A stretch of DNA of 64,000 bases from Lithospermum erythrorhizon (lineage: Eukaryota > Streptophyta > Magnoliopsida > Boraginales > Boraginaceae), in contig JADFUC010002150.1 of NCBI GenBank assembly GCA_019722365.1, positions 310,001 through 374,000 of the forward strand, written 5' to 3'. The notes under the pieces are model-generated. The model searched no databases. It had not been told where the DNA came from and was given only the letters and a program-made list of their open reading frames with translations. The translations under genes and the position numbers were made by a program. This document shows, piece after piece, positions 12,691-25,150 of the stretch. The number at the start of each line of letters is the position of its first letter. Within the stretch, counting starts at the first letter, position 1.

Positions 12691-14940
12691 GAATACTTTT
12701 TCGAGTTACGTTTGATGCATTATTAAAACAAAATATCAAAATTTATAAAAGTTGATGAATATGCAGTTATTGGAAGCGAGTAAGATTGTTGATTCAACTT
12801 GATTGGCAACGAACAAACCCAAAAACCACAAGTAATGAATGTTGTTTCGAGAAAATGATTCTTATTTCTTTGATATTGCTTAGAATGATTGTGAGTTGTG
12901 AGAAATATGAAGAGAAGTGTATACTTTTTATAGGCCTCTTCATTTGAGTTTGAGAGTTTAATAATATGGTATTTAGAGAGGGGTCAAAATGGGGTCTGGT
13001 TTAGATGAAAGCGGTACCACTTTTTACACAAGCGATGAGTACCGTTTATTTCTAACTTGATGCTCACGTTGATCATACAAATTCATAAAAATAGCCGGGT
13101 TGGACTTTAGCATTAGTGCGTTAATGTCGAGCGGTATACGTGTATGTTGCGATGCTTGAACATATATCCGTTATAAATTCTTAGAGTCTGCAGATTTACT
13201 TTAAGCGATTATCACAGTTTGTATCGAATGTAAAGAAGCGTGAATGGGTTGTGGTTCAAGCAGTGCGTCATTTGACTCTACGGATCTTGAGCACAATAAG
13301 GCAGGTATTAACAACAGACCAGGGGCCAGGGTTCGTTAATGAGAACTTTGGGCCCGTGAACATGTTGAGGCTAGGCTGGTTCGTTTGCAGCGACTAAAAC
13401 ACATTGAACATCTGACTAACCCACATCACAGTGAGTAAGGCAAGTTAGCCTTATTTTTTAAGGGCCCAATAGGCCCATTCGTTTACTCGACTCAGTTTAC
13501 TGTTATTTACTTACTTAGTTACTTAGTTGTATGTTGCTCTACCAAAAAATTAAGGTTAATAATGATTTTTAATTTTTTACACTCTATTATATGATAATAG
13601 GACTTCATTTTAGTATAAAAGTTGATGAAAAATAAAAAAGGAATAGAGTGTTATAATTAAATTTTGGAGTGTGAAAATCGATAGCCAGCCAAGTCGAGTA
13701 ACGTTCTTCGCATGAACCTAACGTAGTCGTAGTCTCACTTAGATAGTGTTATAGGACACGCAGTTAATTCAGTTGATGAATTTAGGTGAGGCACTTTGTG
13801 GCCAGCTAAGGTTATGAGTTCGATTCACTCTAGATAATCGCGTTGAATAATAGCGATTGTTGGATACGTTGAAGAAAAAATAAATAGAGTGATAGGGATT
13901 TAGACCCATTATATTTAGCTAGAATAGTAAATGTTTCAAGGATATGCTAGAGTTTTATTATGGGATGTGGTGATAGCGGAATCTTGAATCAAAGAAATAA
14001 TGTTTATATCGTGAATCATTTGTAACATTTATTAAGTATCTTATTTTTCTCTATCTATTGTCGTTATATGTTCAATAATAACTATACAAATTCAACATTA
14101 TTTCCTGACACTAAGAGCTATTATTAATCGACTTGTAGCTAAACATGGGGTTCTTGACTCCTGGCTACATCATCCGTTATAAACTTATTGTAATAATATG
14201 GAAGCCCACAAGAATTCGGTTGTTTTAATCATTTATATATTTAATTTCCCCTATTCAATTTCTAAGTAATGGCTACTTCTCCCTTGCATTTATTAATTGC
14301 ATATGATATGATAATTGATACGGTAAAAAAAAATGCGGAGAGTTATTAGATCAAGACAAAATTGAAGAAATGAAATTAGAGAATCCTCTGGCTTTAATAA
14401 AATAAGATTGATAATGACCTTGGTCGACAAATATGTAAGTAACTGTGTGTTTTTACCTATTTAATTACATCCATTGTAGAAGACGACTACATGAACATGG
14501 TAGGCTGGTAGCTTAATAAGGATATATCGTTCACATAATTATTGGGGAAAAGTTAGAAAGAAAGAAAAAAGATTGATTGAATTAAAAAGAAAATTGATTT
14601 ATAATAATTATTGGAAAAAAGTGCAAATTCGGAATGAAACAAAGAGGTGTTACGCTGTTGAAACTTGTAAAGTTTAGGACTTTGAAATGTTTTTGGAGTA
14701 GTTGTAAATTGCAATGGAGGTTTGACTAGTAAAAGACAATTACAGGTAGGCCGAGGACCACCAATATCATGCATTCAAATGATTGATCATCACAAATATC
14801 TGGTTATATGCACCGCCACACTATATAGGAAAAAATATTTAAGTACGGAGTATATTTTATTTTTTCCTAAATTCAACATAAAATTACTTGCCTTTTCTAT
14901 GTATAAAAATTATTTTGCTTTTGTGTGTCAGAAGCTGCAA
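12691..14940. other. Intergenic or decayed transposon DNA
   Basis: No gene supported. A weak inverted-repeat segment lies at 13,550-13,690 (TTTTTACACTCTATTAT on one arm, GAATAGAGTGTTATAATTAA on the other) and may be a small MITE. At 13,785-13,850 the sequence GGTTATGAGTTCGATTCA resembles a Pol III B box and may be the head of an old SINE. Confidence 0.35.
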
Positions 14941-15327
14941 ATCTTAGGCATTAGCAAGTGGGGCGGAGTTCGGTGGGCCGGATTCGTTGATCGGTTCGGG
15001 TTATTTGCGTTCGTTAGTAGTAATAAAGCCGTCGGCCGCTTTCTTAATGGGGTGGGGTGGTAGAGGTTTTTAGCCAGCGTTCGTCACGGCACACGTTAAG
15101 ATTTGGGGATTCGGTGGGCCGTTCGAATCGCGTTCGACGCGTTAGGTTAGTGGTTCGTTAGCGTGGCGGACTCGTCAAGCTAAATTAAGCCACAGGACGT
15201 CCAGAATTTTCTAAAGGCATCTTAGTTGGATTCCACTTAGCCTTATTAGCGGATGTCGGCTTTATTCTACGGACGTCCATTAATGCCGTTATGTAAGCAA
15301 TAGCACGTTTATTGAATGCTCCGGGTA

Positions 15328-15600
15328 TTAGCGGGCGTCAATGCTCGCCGAGCGGGCGTCCTACATGCGAAACGGATGTCGCTTCATATGCCGAGCGGAC
15401 ATCTTGTAACAAGCGGATGTCCGATGCGAGAGAGTGATGGCGACTTAATTTTTAAGCGGGCGTCAGATAAGCTGGCTGGGACATCCATTTAATTTAATAC
15501 TTCAAAGCGGACGTCAGATAAATAAACGGGCGTCCGATGCAGTCGATAGGCAGAGTTAATTTTAGCGGGCGTCGATAAGCTAAAGCGGACGTCAAACATC
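15328..15600 (+). repeat. Array of GCGG(G/A)(C/T)GTC motifs
   Basis: About ten copies of a short motif, GCGGGCGTC, GCGGACGTC, GCGGATGTC or close variants, are spread at irregular 15-50 base spacing, nearly all in the same orientation. A few outliers lie upstream (from about 15,190) and in the right flank of the element (17,370-17,570). The irregular spacing argues against a satellite and suggests a cluster of protein-binding sites near a transposon end. Confidence 0.6.
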
Positions 15601-15806
15601 GCATTCAGGCGCATAAATTGCTCCAAACCTAATTGTACTTCATTTTCTCCAATTGTAAATTACAACCCAAAAATTTCATATTTTCTCTACACTTCTACTA
15701 TAAAACTTCATCTTTTTCCTAAATTTAAGTGTACAAAGTGTTATATAACACTTAAAGAACACATTTTTCACATTTTCTAATTTGCTAATTGTCTCAATTA
15801 TTCACA

Positions 15807-16892
15807 ATGAAAGGTATCATGACAAGGGGAGGAGAAAAGCAAAGGGAAAGGGAAAGAAAGAAAGGAGGGAGGTCTCGCGCTCCGCGCCATTAGAACCCGC
15901 GAGAGCTCGACAAGTTTATGAAGAAAACCATCCAACCAGGTATATATGTTGATGAAAAAGAACTTGAAGGTACAAATGCCATTGTTGGTTTGAATTTTCA
16001 TGGATGGTTGAATCTTGCTAAGTCTAATTGTATATGGTACCGAAATTAGTTAGAATTTTATATGTATATACAGAGTGGATCTGAAATAGTTCAATTATTT
16101 GGGTATGTTCCCATTCATGAGTAAAAAACATTTTTAGATTCTCATGATAGGCTCGAGAATTTGGAATTTGAGGATTATAATGACCCGGCTTTTAAGATGG
16201 CCTCGCAGAAATTGGAATTTAAATTGTCCATTTCTTTCAGGATAAAACAATTAGTTATTTTAACAATGATAGAATGTGTGATGATGATAAAAAGCTTAGA
16301 GGCATACGATGACCGGTCAATAATTGACTTTAAGATTGTAAAAGATATTTTGATGCTTGCTAAAAGCAACGATCAATCGCTGAGTGTCATTCATACCTTA
16401 GTCACATATGCTTTATTGAATGAGAAGAAGATCAACTTGCCTAGATTGATTATTAAAAATATGGATAGGAGAAGGGGAAAGTCGTTCTTGCCGTATGGTA
16501 TGTTGATATCCAATTTCTTGGTAAATGAGGGGGTGAATGTGAATAATGAAATGCCTGAATTTGTGAGTTCAACACAAAAGATTGGGGAGCAATCCTTGAC
16601 CAACCAAGAAATATATTGGTGGAAAGATGAAGTGTGGTCAAAATGGGAGGTGTATGAATTGTTCGAGCCTGTCATGAAAGAAATTTGGGAACAAAATGGT
16701 TGTAGCGCACCACAACCTCCTGAGGATGAACTGACGAATCCCACGGAGAGATCCGTTCCCTCGTATTCGAGGTCTAGTGTAACTCACTTGATCTTCTCGT
16801 CGGTCAGTGACCGTGATTTAGTCCCTCACAGTGACCGTATTGAGATGTTGAATATTTACAAAGATGCGAATGCAATGTATTATATTGATTAA
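15807..16892 (+). CDS. Putative plant transposon protein (Transposase_32-type), interrupted
   Basis: The longest open part (16,161-16,892, 243 aa) contains KSFLPYGMLISNFLVNEGV, which is the signature block of the 'putative plant transposon protein' family, followed by a Trp/Glu-rich segment. Upstream in broken frames are pieces that belong to the same protein: a basic start from the ATG at 15,807 (MKGIMTRGGEKQRERERKK), then IYVDEKELEGTNAIVGLNFHG and WLNLAKSNCIWYRN around 15,915-16,048. At least one stop and one frame change separate these. Function of the family is not established; it is found with retrotransposons and other plant elements. No host-gene role is suggested. Confidence 0.5.
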
Positions 16893-16918
16893 ATTATATA
16901 CACCATCGTTATTTTTTA

Positions 16919-17101
16919 TTGAATATTGAAATGTATGGGATTGGAAAATATGCAACTTGGAATGCGGAGTTGAAGATCGTTTGGATTCCGTTGATGGGTA
17001 GTGTATTTGGAATTAGCGTGATATATGGCGTGTATCGAGGTATCACGTCGGCCCAGATCTTCGCTTTAATCCCAGATATGATAGATGAAGATGAAGAATA
17101 A
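16919..17101 (+). CDS. Short frame downstream of the transposon protein, unrecognised
   Basis: A 60-codon frame (NIEMYGIGKYATWNAEL at the start, acidic IDEDEE at the end) lies 26 bases after the stop of the preceding frame and inside the same element. I do not recognise it. It may be a second small product of the element or the broken C-terminus of the same protein. The middle (VFGISVIYGVYRGI) is hydrophobic. Confidence 0.25.
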   Translation: MNIEMYGIGKYATWNAELKIVWIPLMGSVFGISVIYGVYRGITSAQIFALIPDMIDEDEE

Positions 17102-17647
17102 TGTTACATGTTTTTTTATTTTCTTTTATAAATGAACCTTAGTTTATTTTATTTTATAGATGGATGAACTTTGCTTAGTTTAATATTTATGGTATGTTTT
17201 ATTCTATGGATGTTAAAACTGTGGTTCGGATGTTTGAAGTTTGTTTTATGATTTTGTTGGATTTCGATTTAGATATTTATGGGTTTTTATGTATATGTGG
17301 TTCGTTTTTTATTTGCAATATAGTGTAAATAGGTGTGACTTGTGATGGATAAACTATTCTTTCAGAATCGGACGTCCCACTTCGGTCAGCGGGGCGTCCG
17401 GCAGGTTCGTTGGACTGGGCAAGATTCGGGTTCGCTTCGGCGCTGGTTAGTATGCCGATGGGCGGGTGGACCTAATAATTCGGTGTGCGGTTCGGCGTTG
17501 GCCCTAGAAGCCAGGATTCGGTGGACATGGACATGGGCCGTTCGCGTCGGTCATAGCGGACGTGTGCCGTTCGGCCACGCTTCGTTTGCCACGTCTGAAT
17601 CCGTTGTCGAGTCGAGAATCGTCTTTGACTGTTAACTTAAAAACAAG

Positions 17648-19461
17648 TATAGGCGGTGAAAATTTGTTAGGTGGCTAGGACTATTGATCGAACCCTAAAA
17701 TTTAATATAAAATCACCAAATGCGAACAAAGATTTGCAGAAAATAGCCGAATTAAATGTACATTAAATTTAGGGTTCGAGGCCTAAAAAGCAATAATTTG
17801 GTCTGATAAAATCGGCCATAAGGCCTAAAATTGAAAATCTGGAAGTTGCGGGGTTGAAATGAACCTCCAAAAGTTATGGGGTTCAAATAAAGGCCCAAAG
17901 GTCCGGGATAAACATGAAAATGTGTTTGACCTAGAAAAAAATCCGGAACCTTATTCCTACATCAAAATAGGCGCCTCTTTCTTATTCTTGGAGGAAAAGT
18001 AATTCTAAAAAATCTGACGGTCAATTCTTGCCTCAAAATTCAACGGTTAAGATCTTGATCCACTTGAAATTAAACTAACCAATCAGAAGCAAGTATTCAA
18101 ATTTCGGAGGCCTATATAAACCCCCCTATATTTTGAAATAATGATGAAGAAATCATTCAGAAAATACCTGAAAAATATATGAGAAAATATAGAGGACGAC
18201 CTCTGAAATTCTCTAAGTTAAATCTTTAGAACCACCGGTGGGGCCACCGCTGATTAATTTGGAAAACCGTCGAGGCGGCCAAAATAAGAGCACGAAGTGT
18301 ATTCACTGGCATGAAACACGGTAATTAACTTGAAGTTAGAAGCAAAATCTATGAGAATCGACATCAAATTTCTCGAGAGCGCTTGAATAGTTAAGATTAT
18401 CTTCCAAATAGCGCGATTATTCAAAATCTTTATGGCTTATTTTGAAAAATCTAGGGTTTGATTCATCAAGTTCGGATATAGGAATACATTAAGCGTTAGG
18501 TCCTTATAAATTTGGATTCAATTCAAAACAACATTTGCTAAAGCCCCTATGCCTTTCGATCGATGTCGTTAACAAGGTTGGGACAGTCTTTCATGCGATC
18601 ATCATTCTAATAGTACTAAGTGTATAGAACAAGCTAGAAAGCGTATGTTGCTTCACAACTTAAATCAAGTCCTAAATATTTATCAATAAGTTGATAAGAC
18701 ATTTGGAGTAAATTTAGAAGCATATTTTAAACTGATAATAGAGGATTCTTAAAATGTTGTAGTATAAAGCTAGAAGCGTGCATTCTTTCTGACTTAAATA
18801 AAATTCAAGTAAGGCCAAATTTCACTAAGCCCGCTCTGACAACACGCTCTTTAAGATTAGATTTAGCCAGTACGAGCAAGAATTGTATGCGTTGCTTGAA
18901 ACTTTCTTCTTTCACCGACTCCATGGCTTATTCGAGGGTTACATCACAATCAGTCAGCTGAGCAGTGGCGTATCAAGCTACTAAGTCCCCTTTTAGGTAT
19001 ATCCACTTTATTCCGCGCAAGGTGAAGTCAGCCATGTTTTCTTGCAGTAAGTCCATCCGATACATGGGCCGGGCCAGTCCAAAACCCAATTCAGTCCGTA
19101 AATGCGACACGGGATTACGCTCTTGAGAACTGCAATTTCGGACCCAAATATCAGTCTAGACTAAGTCTCGGTCAGTAGAATCGGGAACCACGTAGGCATT
19201 TCGTAATAGAGGTCATCCAAGACAAACTCAGAGTCAGAGCTCGAATGTCGAGCTAATTTCCATGCAACTCTGCTCGAAGCGAAACCAAGTCAGCGAGCAA
19301 GCCAGGACGTCTCACAAATCATCGGCAAGCTTAGGGATCCATAGTTTGGGCCAGGTGATCCTTTTCGATTTGATAAAACGCTACGATTGAGAATTTTTCC
19401 ACATAGTGGATTTTATTTTGTACCCCTATAATAAATAATAAAAAATCTTCTATGCATTACA
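17648..19461 (+). mobile_element. Solo LTR 1 (1.81 kb) with 5-bp target duplication ACAAG
   Basis: Starts TATAGGCGGTGAAAATTTG and ends CATTACA; the same family's second copy starts TGTAGACAGTCGAAATTA, so the first TG has mutated to TA. Exact 5-bp duplications ACAAG flank it at 17,643-17,647 and 19,462-19,466. A CAAT-like and TATA promoter pair is visible (AACCAATCAG near 18,077 and CCTATATAAACC at 18,111-18,122). No internal retrotransposon region is attached, so it formed by LTR-LTR recombination. Sequence style suggests a long-LTR Ty3/gypsy element; that is inference. Confidence 0.75.
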
Positions 19462-19531
19462 ACAAGTAGCACCGCATTTCATGTGGATCCTCATGACCAA
19501 TTAACCAGGCTAATTAATTAAGTGTTGCCTA

Positions 19532-19536
19532 GTTGT
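19532..19536. other. Target duplication GTTGT, left side of solo LTR 2
   Basis: GTTGT precedes the TG of the second solo LTR and recurs directly after its terminal CA at 25,414-25,418. Both copies are exact although nearly 6 kb apart, because a hAT element sits in between. Confidence 0.75.
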
Positions 19537-20961
19537 TGTAGACAGTCGAAATTAAATAAATAATTTAATTAAAAATTCGATTCATTTTAATTTGTAAATT
19601 TATTAAAGAAAATTGATCACCACGAGCTACACATGACAATTAGGATTGCTTGAACCCTAATAAAAAGTCGAACACGTGTGAAATGATAAGGGTTCCCGGG
19701 GAATTAGGCTGAAATTAAATTAAAAGTGAAGTAGGGTTTTATCATTCAATTAACCTAAATTTTAACTCGAAGCGAGGATTTTCGAAAATAGCCCTAGAAT
19801 TAAATGTCAATCGTAGCTGGCTCGAAAATCCCCAAAATTTCCGCTATTTGGCACGAAATGGGAGTTAGGAAGCTTTGGGGTTTAAAATAAAGACTGCGGA
19901 AAGAGCGGGTTTAAAAGCGAGCGCTCCCGAAAGAGTCGGGGCGATATGAAAATCACGTTTGACATAAAAAAGAATACGGAACCTTCTTGATTCATCCAAA
20001 ACTCGCGCCTATTATGCTTGGAGTGGAGACAAAGTAATTTTCATAAAATCAACAACTCGATTTTTGCCTTTCCAGGAAATCAACGGTTAAGATCAAAATT
20101 CGGTATTATGGATCGACGATCAAAGAGAGCCGAAAGCCTATAAATAACCCCCCCGCATTATGACAAAAATTCATTCCACGAACACAACCAAAAATACAGC
20201 AAAAGCTCTGAGAAAATTTAGCTAGAGCGAACTTTAGAAGGTATTTGTGAAATACTCGAAGATTATTCTTTTATCGGGGAGAAAATCATCGAAAAACATT
20301 GTAATCTTGACTGTAGACTGAAATAGGGCCATAATTTGTAGAATTAGTGAAGAAGCATAAAAATCTTGTGTCGCGCCAAAATAGAGGCGCCTAAATTGGG
20401 GCAAGGTTGAATTACCGTAGAAAGCGGTAATTTAAAGGATCGAAGACCCAGCGTGAGAATCTCGTTGGTCTCGTAAATCAAATAAACTACGAGGATTAAG
20501 CCACAAGGCCCTGTAATAAATCATAGATAGGATACCTTGCATAGCCTATCTAGCTGTCGGAAAGCAGGGAGTAGGCTGCTAAAACCTCCTCTTGCATTAG
20601 GTAACATATCCTTTGGATAGCGCTGAAAACTTTGAAGATCGGGAATAAAGAGTAGCTAGCTTTGACTTAGATGTAGTATGTCTGAGATCAGGCTGCTAAG
20701 GCCCTCTTGCTTTAGACACATAGCAAATCAAAATCCAAGTCCAGCATTTCAGTCACAGAGGCCCAAGATCGAGTCAGGAGACGGTAAATGCGTGTATCTT
20801 GTTCTTCAGAGGCACAAAACTTTGGGCCCAAGTCGAAGACCAAGAATCCAACTTAAGTCTTCTATCAGGTCTAGAGATCACGTTGATCTAGACTCTTATT
20901 TAATCTGGCGTCAATTGAGGCGCCGTCGAATCCGTCTTAGGATCATCTGGCCCGGTCTAAG

Positions 20962-23900
20962 TAGTAGTGTTGGTGCAGGGCAAGCGAAAACCGGCCCGGT
21001 TGACCCGGGTCCAAAATCCACCCAAAAGCGAAACCGGATCGGATCCGGATCCGGTGGGTTAATATAAAAAAATCCTCCTTGTCGATGCTTACCGGCCACC
21101 CCCCGTTTCTCGCGTAAAATCGATTCGTACTCTCTTATAAAACCGGTCCGTACTCTCGCCCGTTCGTCAGTAAATCCCAGATTCTACCGATAGTAATAGT
21201 TAGTTTCTTCTCCTTTAATTTTAAAATTAAAAATATGTTTGATTCTTTGCTTTAATTAGTTTAATTCGTGTAAATGTATGTTTGATTTTTGTGTCTTAGG
21301 TTCTGAATTGTTATTTGATTTTTGTGTTATTAACTTATTATTTACAGATTATTTTTTTGTATTTTAATTTTTTGTATTATTATTTTTTTGTATTTTTGAA
21401 TTGTTAAATATGCATGAATTAGTTTATTTTCAATTCTTTTTGTATTTTTGAATTTTTTTGTATTAGGTTTAATTATTTTTTTGTATTTTCGAATTGTTAA
21501 ATATGTTTTAATTAGTTTATTTTCATTTTTTTTTGTATTTTCATTTTTTCAATTCATGTAAATATGTTTGTATTTTCAGTTTTTTCAATTCATGTAAATA
21601 TGTTTGTATTTTCAATTATGCTTTTGCATTTACTAATTTTTGTTCATAATGTTGTAATTTACTAAGTTTTGGATAATGTTTTCATAATATTTTGATATGT
21701 TTGACTCTTGGTAATAAAATTATCTATCTTATATATAATGCATGGTGGGTTGTGATTCTAGTGAAGCCAAATTAATGTATTTCTATTTCTACTTGATAAA
21801 TTTTTTTTATTTATTTTAATTTTCATAGTAAGCTTCTTACGTGGTGTAGCGATCCCTAACGAGATAAATTTTCCATAAACTACTACTATAAATATTATCT
21901 CTTACGTAATACTCCGTAATTATCACCAAGAAAATAAAAAGTTTTTTAAAATTCGCCTGTCTTTATTTTATTGGTAACTTTCATCTTATTTCTTTTAGGT
22001 TTTTGTTTATTTTTTTCATTATAATTTTATTATAAAAATAATAAAATAATTTTTAAATTTTTAAATTTTTTTACATTATAATTTTATTATAAAAATAATA
22101 AAATAATTAAGCATGACGGTATGCTTAGCGTATAACTAGTAATTATAATTAATCATGTGTTGAATTGTAATTGTGTAAGTTTGTAATTGATTAATAAGGC
22201 GATAAAGTGATAATTAATATATTTTCAAAGATTCTTCAATTCTCCCCACCGTAAATGAATATGATGATGTTGATACGTTGGTGATGTTGATGCAAGGGGA
22301 ATAGAGGAGTTTGGGGAGTTGAATGATATCCCAGCAGCCAGGTAAGTGTTGGTGGGTCAGCAGCTGCCGATAAGTCAACGGAGCTTATAGTAAAGTAGCG
22401 GTAAAAAATCTATTGTCCATACAGAAATGGAGATTATAGTCTTACGAGATGGTACAAAAAAATGAAAGTGCAAATGGTGTGCAATTATGTATGCTGTTGA
22501 TGAGAAGTATAAAAGCACTTCAAATGTAAAAATTACTTAGAAATTACGTGAGGAGGAAGTTGAACTTAGTTCAAAATTGATAAGTTCATGTGATCTAAGC
22601 TTAATCTTGGTGATCTGAGTTACAGTGCTCACAACTTTGGATGGGTAGCGTCTGATAATGCTAAAGTTAGAGAACTAGTTGTATATATTGTTTTTAGGTC
22701 ATGAGTTTCCTTTTAGTATTTTGGAAGGAGTCATCTTTAATAAGTTTTGAAAGAGATGTATCCTTGGTGTCAAGGATAACTAAATATTAAATTGATTGTG
22801 AGACTTTTTATGATGATGAAAGTTAAAACGAAAAATCTATGTGCTTTGGTTAATAGGATTAGTTTGACCAGCGATTTGTGGTAGTGCAGGGGAAAGTTGG
22901 ATATATATTCTTGCTCATTTTTATTGATTTCAAATGGCAACTCGACAAAAGAGTCTTGTCATTTACTAATGTTCCTCCGCTTTCGTTACGGAAAGGTTAT
23001 TTATACTAGAAATTAGTTAGGGTTATGGATAATTGGCGCGTCGAGGGGAAAAAGTTGTATCCATTTCTATTGATAATGTTTTTGCCAATGATAATTGCAT
23101 TGCTAGGCTAAAAGAGGTGATTTTAGTAATAGGAAAATCTACCTCTTGAGGGTAAGTTGTTTAAATGTGAGGTGTTGTCTGGCATCTCTTAAACTTGTTG
23201 GTTCAAGATGGTCTTGAAATAATCAAGCCTATGGTTGATCAGATTAGAAATGGTGTGCGATATCTGTTGAATTCTGAGACTAGGTGTAAAGCATTTAAGA
23301 AAATAGCTGATGAGCTACAACTTGTGGGTAGGCTACAAGTTTTGGATATCAAAACTAGATGGAACTCAACATGGTTGATGTTGTCGACTGCCTACTTTTA
23401 TAGGGATGTATGGCCTAGATATGTAGAGGAAAATTGTGATTATTTACCTGATGATCTTGGATGGGAGATGGTTTATGATATTTGTCGGTTTTTCTTGATG
23501 TTACGACAATTATAAGTAGCCTTCTTATCTCATTTTGTGAATTTGTTCCTAAATTTGAACTACATAGGGTGAAGTGTTACTTGATAAGCACGGTGAGGGC
23601 TCGACTAAGCCCCAGCACACAAATTCTTACCAAGTGAAATGAAGATCAAGAATATGATAAGTATTGGGCTAAAGTAATACATTGATCTCCATTAGACAGT
23701 TCTTGATCAAAAGGTATTGTTGTATAAATTGTATTTTACTTGTTCCTATATTTTACTTTTTGCCTATTTTACTAAGTTGTATAATTCTATTTTTTGCCTC
23801 TTTGCCTTTTAGGTAAGATGATTTTTATTATTTGGATTTATCAATTCTTGTATCCGCATGAGGATGAAACAAAACTTATCAAGACGAGTTGAAAGAACTT

Positions 23901-25150
23901 ATTCTCCTATTTAAGCTCTATGGAACAAGCTTTCAAAATGATGATGCTGTAAGGCCAATCTAGTCAGAAGGGGTGATGAATGTTACGGGTTGGGAAGAGG
24001 TTTGAGTTATGCGAAAATATTGGAGGGCTTAATAAAAACAAGTGGAACTTGTGTGCAATATCTTGATGATGATCCATTGAAAGTTCTGGGGGATTAAATT
24101 TGATGTATTGGTGATGGGTAATGAAGCTAAATATCATGTTCTTGAAATCAAAAATGACAAAAGATATTTTATCCATTCATTTCTCTTGTTGCCGGAATCA
24201 ACTTTTAGTGCGGAGTAAAAGATTTATTAGTCCAAAAGATCCTCCGTGAAAATTAAGACCGTCAGAGATGTTTCTTTGTGGAGGGATTGGGTGAAAGAAA
24301 GAGATGTATGGCGCTTAAAAGAGGGCCTTGGAACAAGTATTGTGAGTATTTCTTTATATATTCTTATTTATATTTTGCTTTCATGCTAATTTTAATTAAT
24401 CATTCGTTTTATTGTAGGCTCCAAACAAGAAAACGGCGCTTTCTGATATGATTTTGGTGATCGAGTTGTAGCGACGACAAGCTTCCAACCGTTTGTTAAT
24501 GTATAAATTTCACTAATGCATTTTATTTCATATTGTTCATGTTTGCTCTATGCTCGTTTTAATTGATCGTTTTATTTGTAGCTCGAGAACAAGAAGATGA
24601 GCACATGGAAAACTGACTTCAACCACTTGAAATCAATTGTTCATGAATTTACTTGTTCTTTCTTTTATGAACAGTTGAACACTATTGTTTTGTTTTCTAC
24701 GAACACTATGGATTGTTTTTTAATATTGGAATTTGGACTTTGGACATTTGGAATTTTGGATATTATTTCAGTTTGTTTTGATTTGGATATTTATTCGGTT
24801 TGGTTTGAACTTTAGACGTATGGATATTATTTTAGTTTGTTGTTTTGATATTGGAATTTGGAAATTTGGACTACAGTGTGGAGATAGACCCGAATGGTGA
24901 ATTTTTCGATTTATAGTAATTTTCCAGTTTCGGTTTTGGCGTTCAAATTTCGGTTTAGTATCTGAGTTGATTTTGGATGGCCCCAGGCGGTTTCGGATAT
25001 GTGGGCGGTTTGGACCGGTTCCGGTCGGTATGAATTTTTGGACGAATACGGTTTCGGTCTGTTCGGATGGGCCAGAAACCGAGACCGGTCTCCGATTCGG
25101 ATAGGCCGGTCGATTCGGATTAATTTGAAAACCGGTCCGGTCAGCGGCTA
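20962..25150 (+). mobile_element. hAT transposon (4.19 kb) nested in solo LTR 2
   Basis: The element begins TAGTAGTGTTGGTGCAGGG and ends GGTCAGCGGCTA (TAGCCGCTGACC on the other strand). Flanking 8-mers GGTCTAAG (20,954-20,961) and AGTCTAAC (25,151-25,158) agree at 6 of 8 positions, as for an aged 8-bp hAT duplication. Both ends are rich in CCGG/ACCGG strings (20,988-21,060 and 24,970-25,143), like subterminal transposase sites. Removing it restores a continuous LTR. Inside are broken transposase pieces on the plus strand (next entry). Confidence 0.75.
22440..23514 (+). pseudogene. hAT (RICESLEEPER-like) transposase remnant
   Basis: Ordered pieces of a hAT transposase can be read across frames. 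A BED-finger-like KCKWCAIMYAV near 22,460-22,540. Then HEFPFSILEGVIFNK near 22,700-22,745, matching the 'LPFSFVEG' block. Then RISLTSDLW near 22,857, matching the R-x-S-L-T-x-D-x-W catalytic block. Finally an open stretch at 23,195-23,514 with LVQDGLEIIKP and DIKTRWNSTWLMLSTAYFYRD, the 'TRWNSTY' block. Stops and frameshifts separate the blocks, and I see no C-terminal dimerisation domain. The element is therefore not autonomous. Confidence 0.75.

Larger units (their letters stand above)
14950..17642 (+). mobile_element. GC-rich-ended transposable element carrying a plant transposon protein gene
   Basis: A coding core (about 15.8-17.1 kb) is bracketed by two GC-rich flanks unlike the AT-rich surroundings: 14,955-15,600 and 17,365-17,640. 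Both flanks share strings such as TTCGGTGG and GCGGACGT. The left flank contains an array of short GCGG(G/A)CGTC-type motifs (listed separately). I could not find matching terminal repeats, so the class is uncertain: the coded protein family occurs in several plant transposon types. The right side is cut by the solo LTR starting at 17,648. Confidence 0.45.

Noticed and set aside
13785..13850. Possible tRNA gene (GTTCGATTC box)
   Set aside because: Only a B-box-like string; no acceptor stem pairing or anticodon arm could be built, so at best an old SINE head.
20678..21067. 129-codon plus-strand frame
   Set aside because: Crosses the junction between the solo LTR and the hAT end, so it cannot be an ancestral gene.
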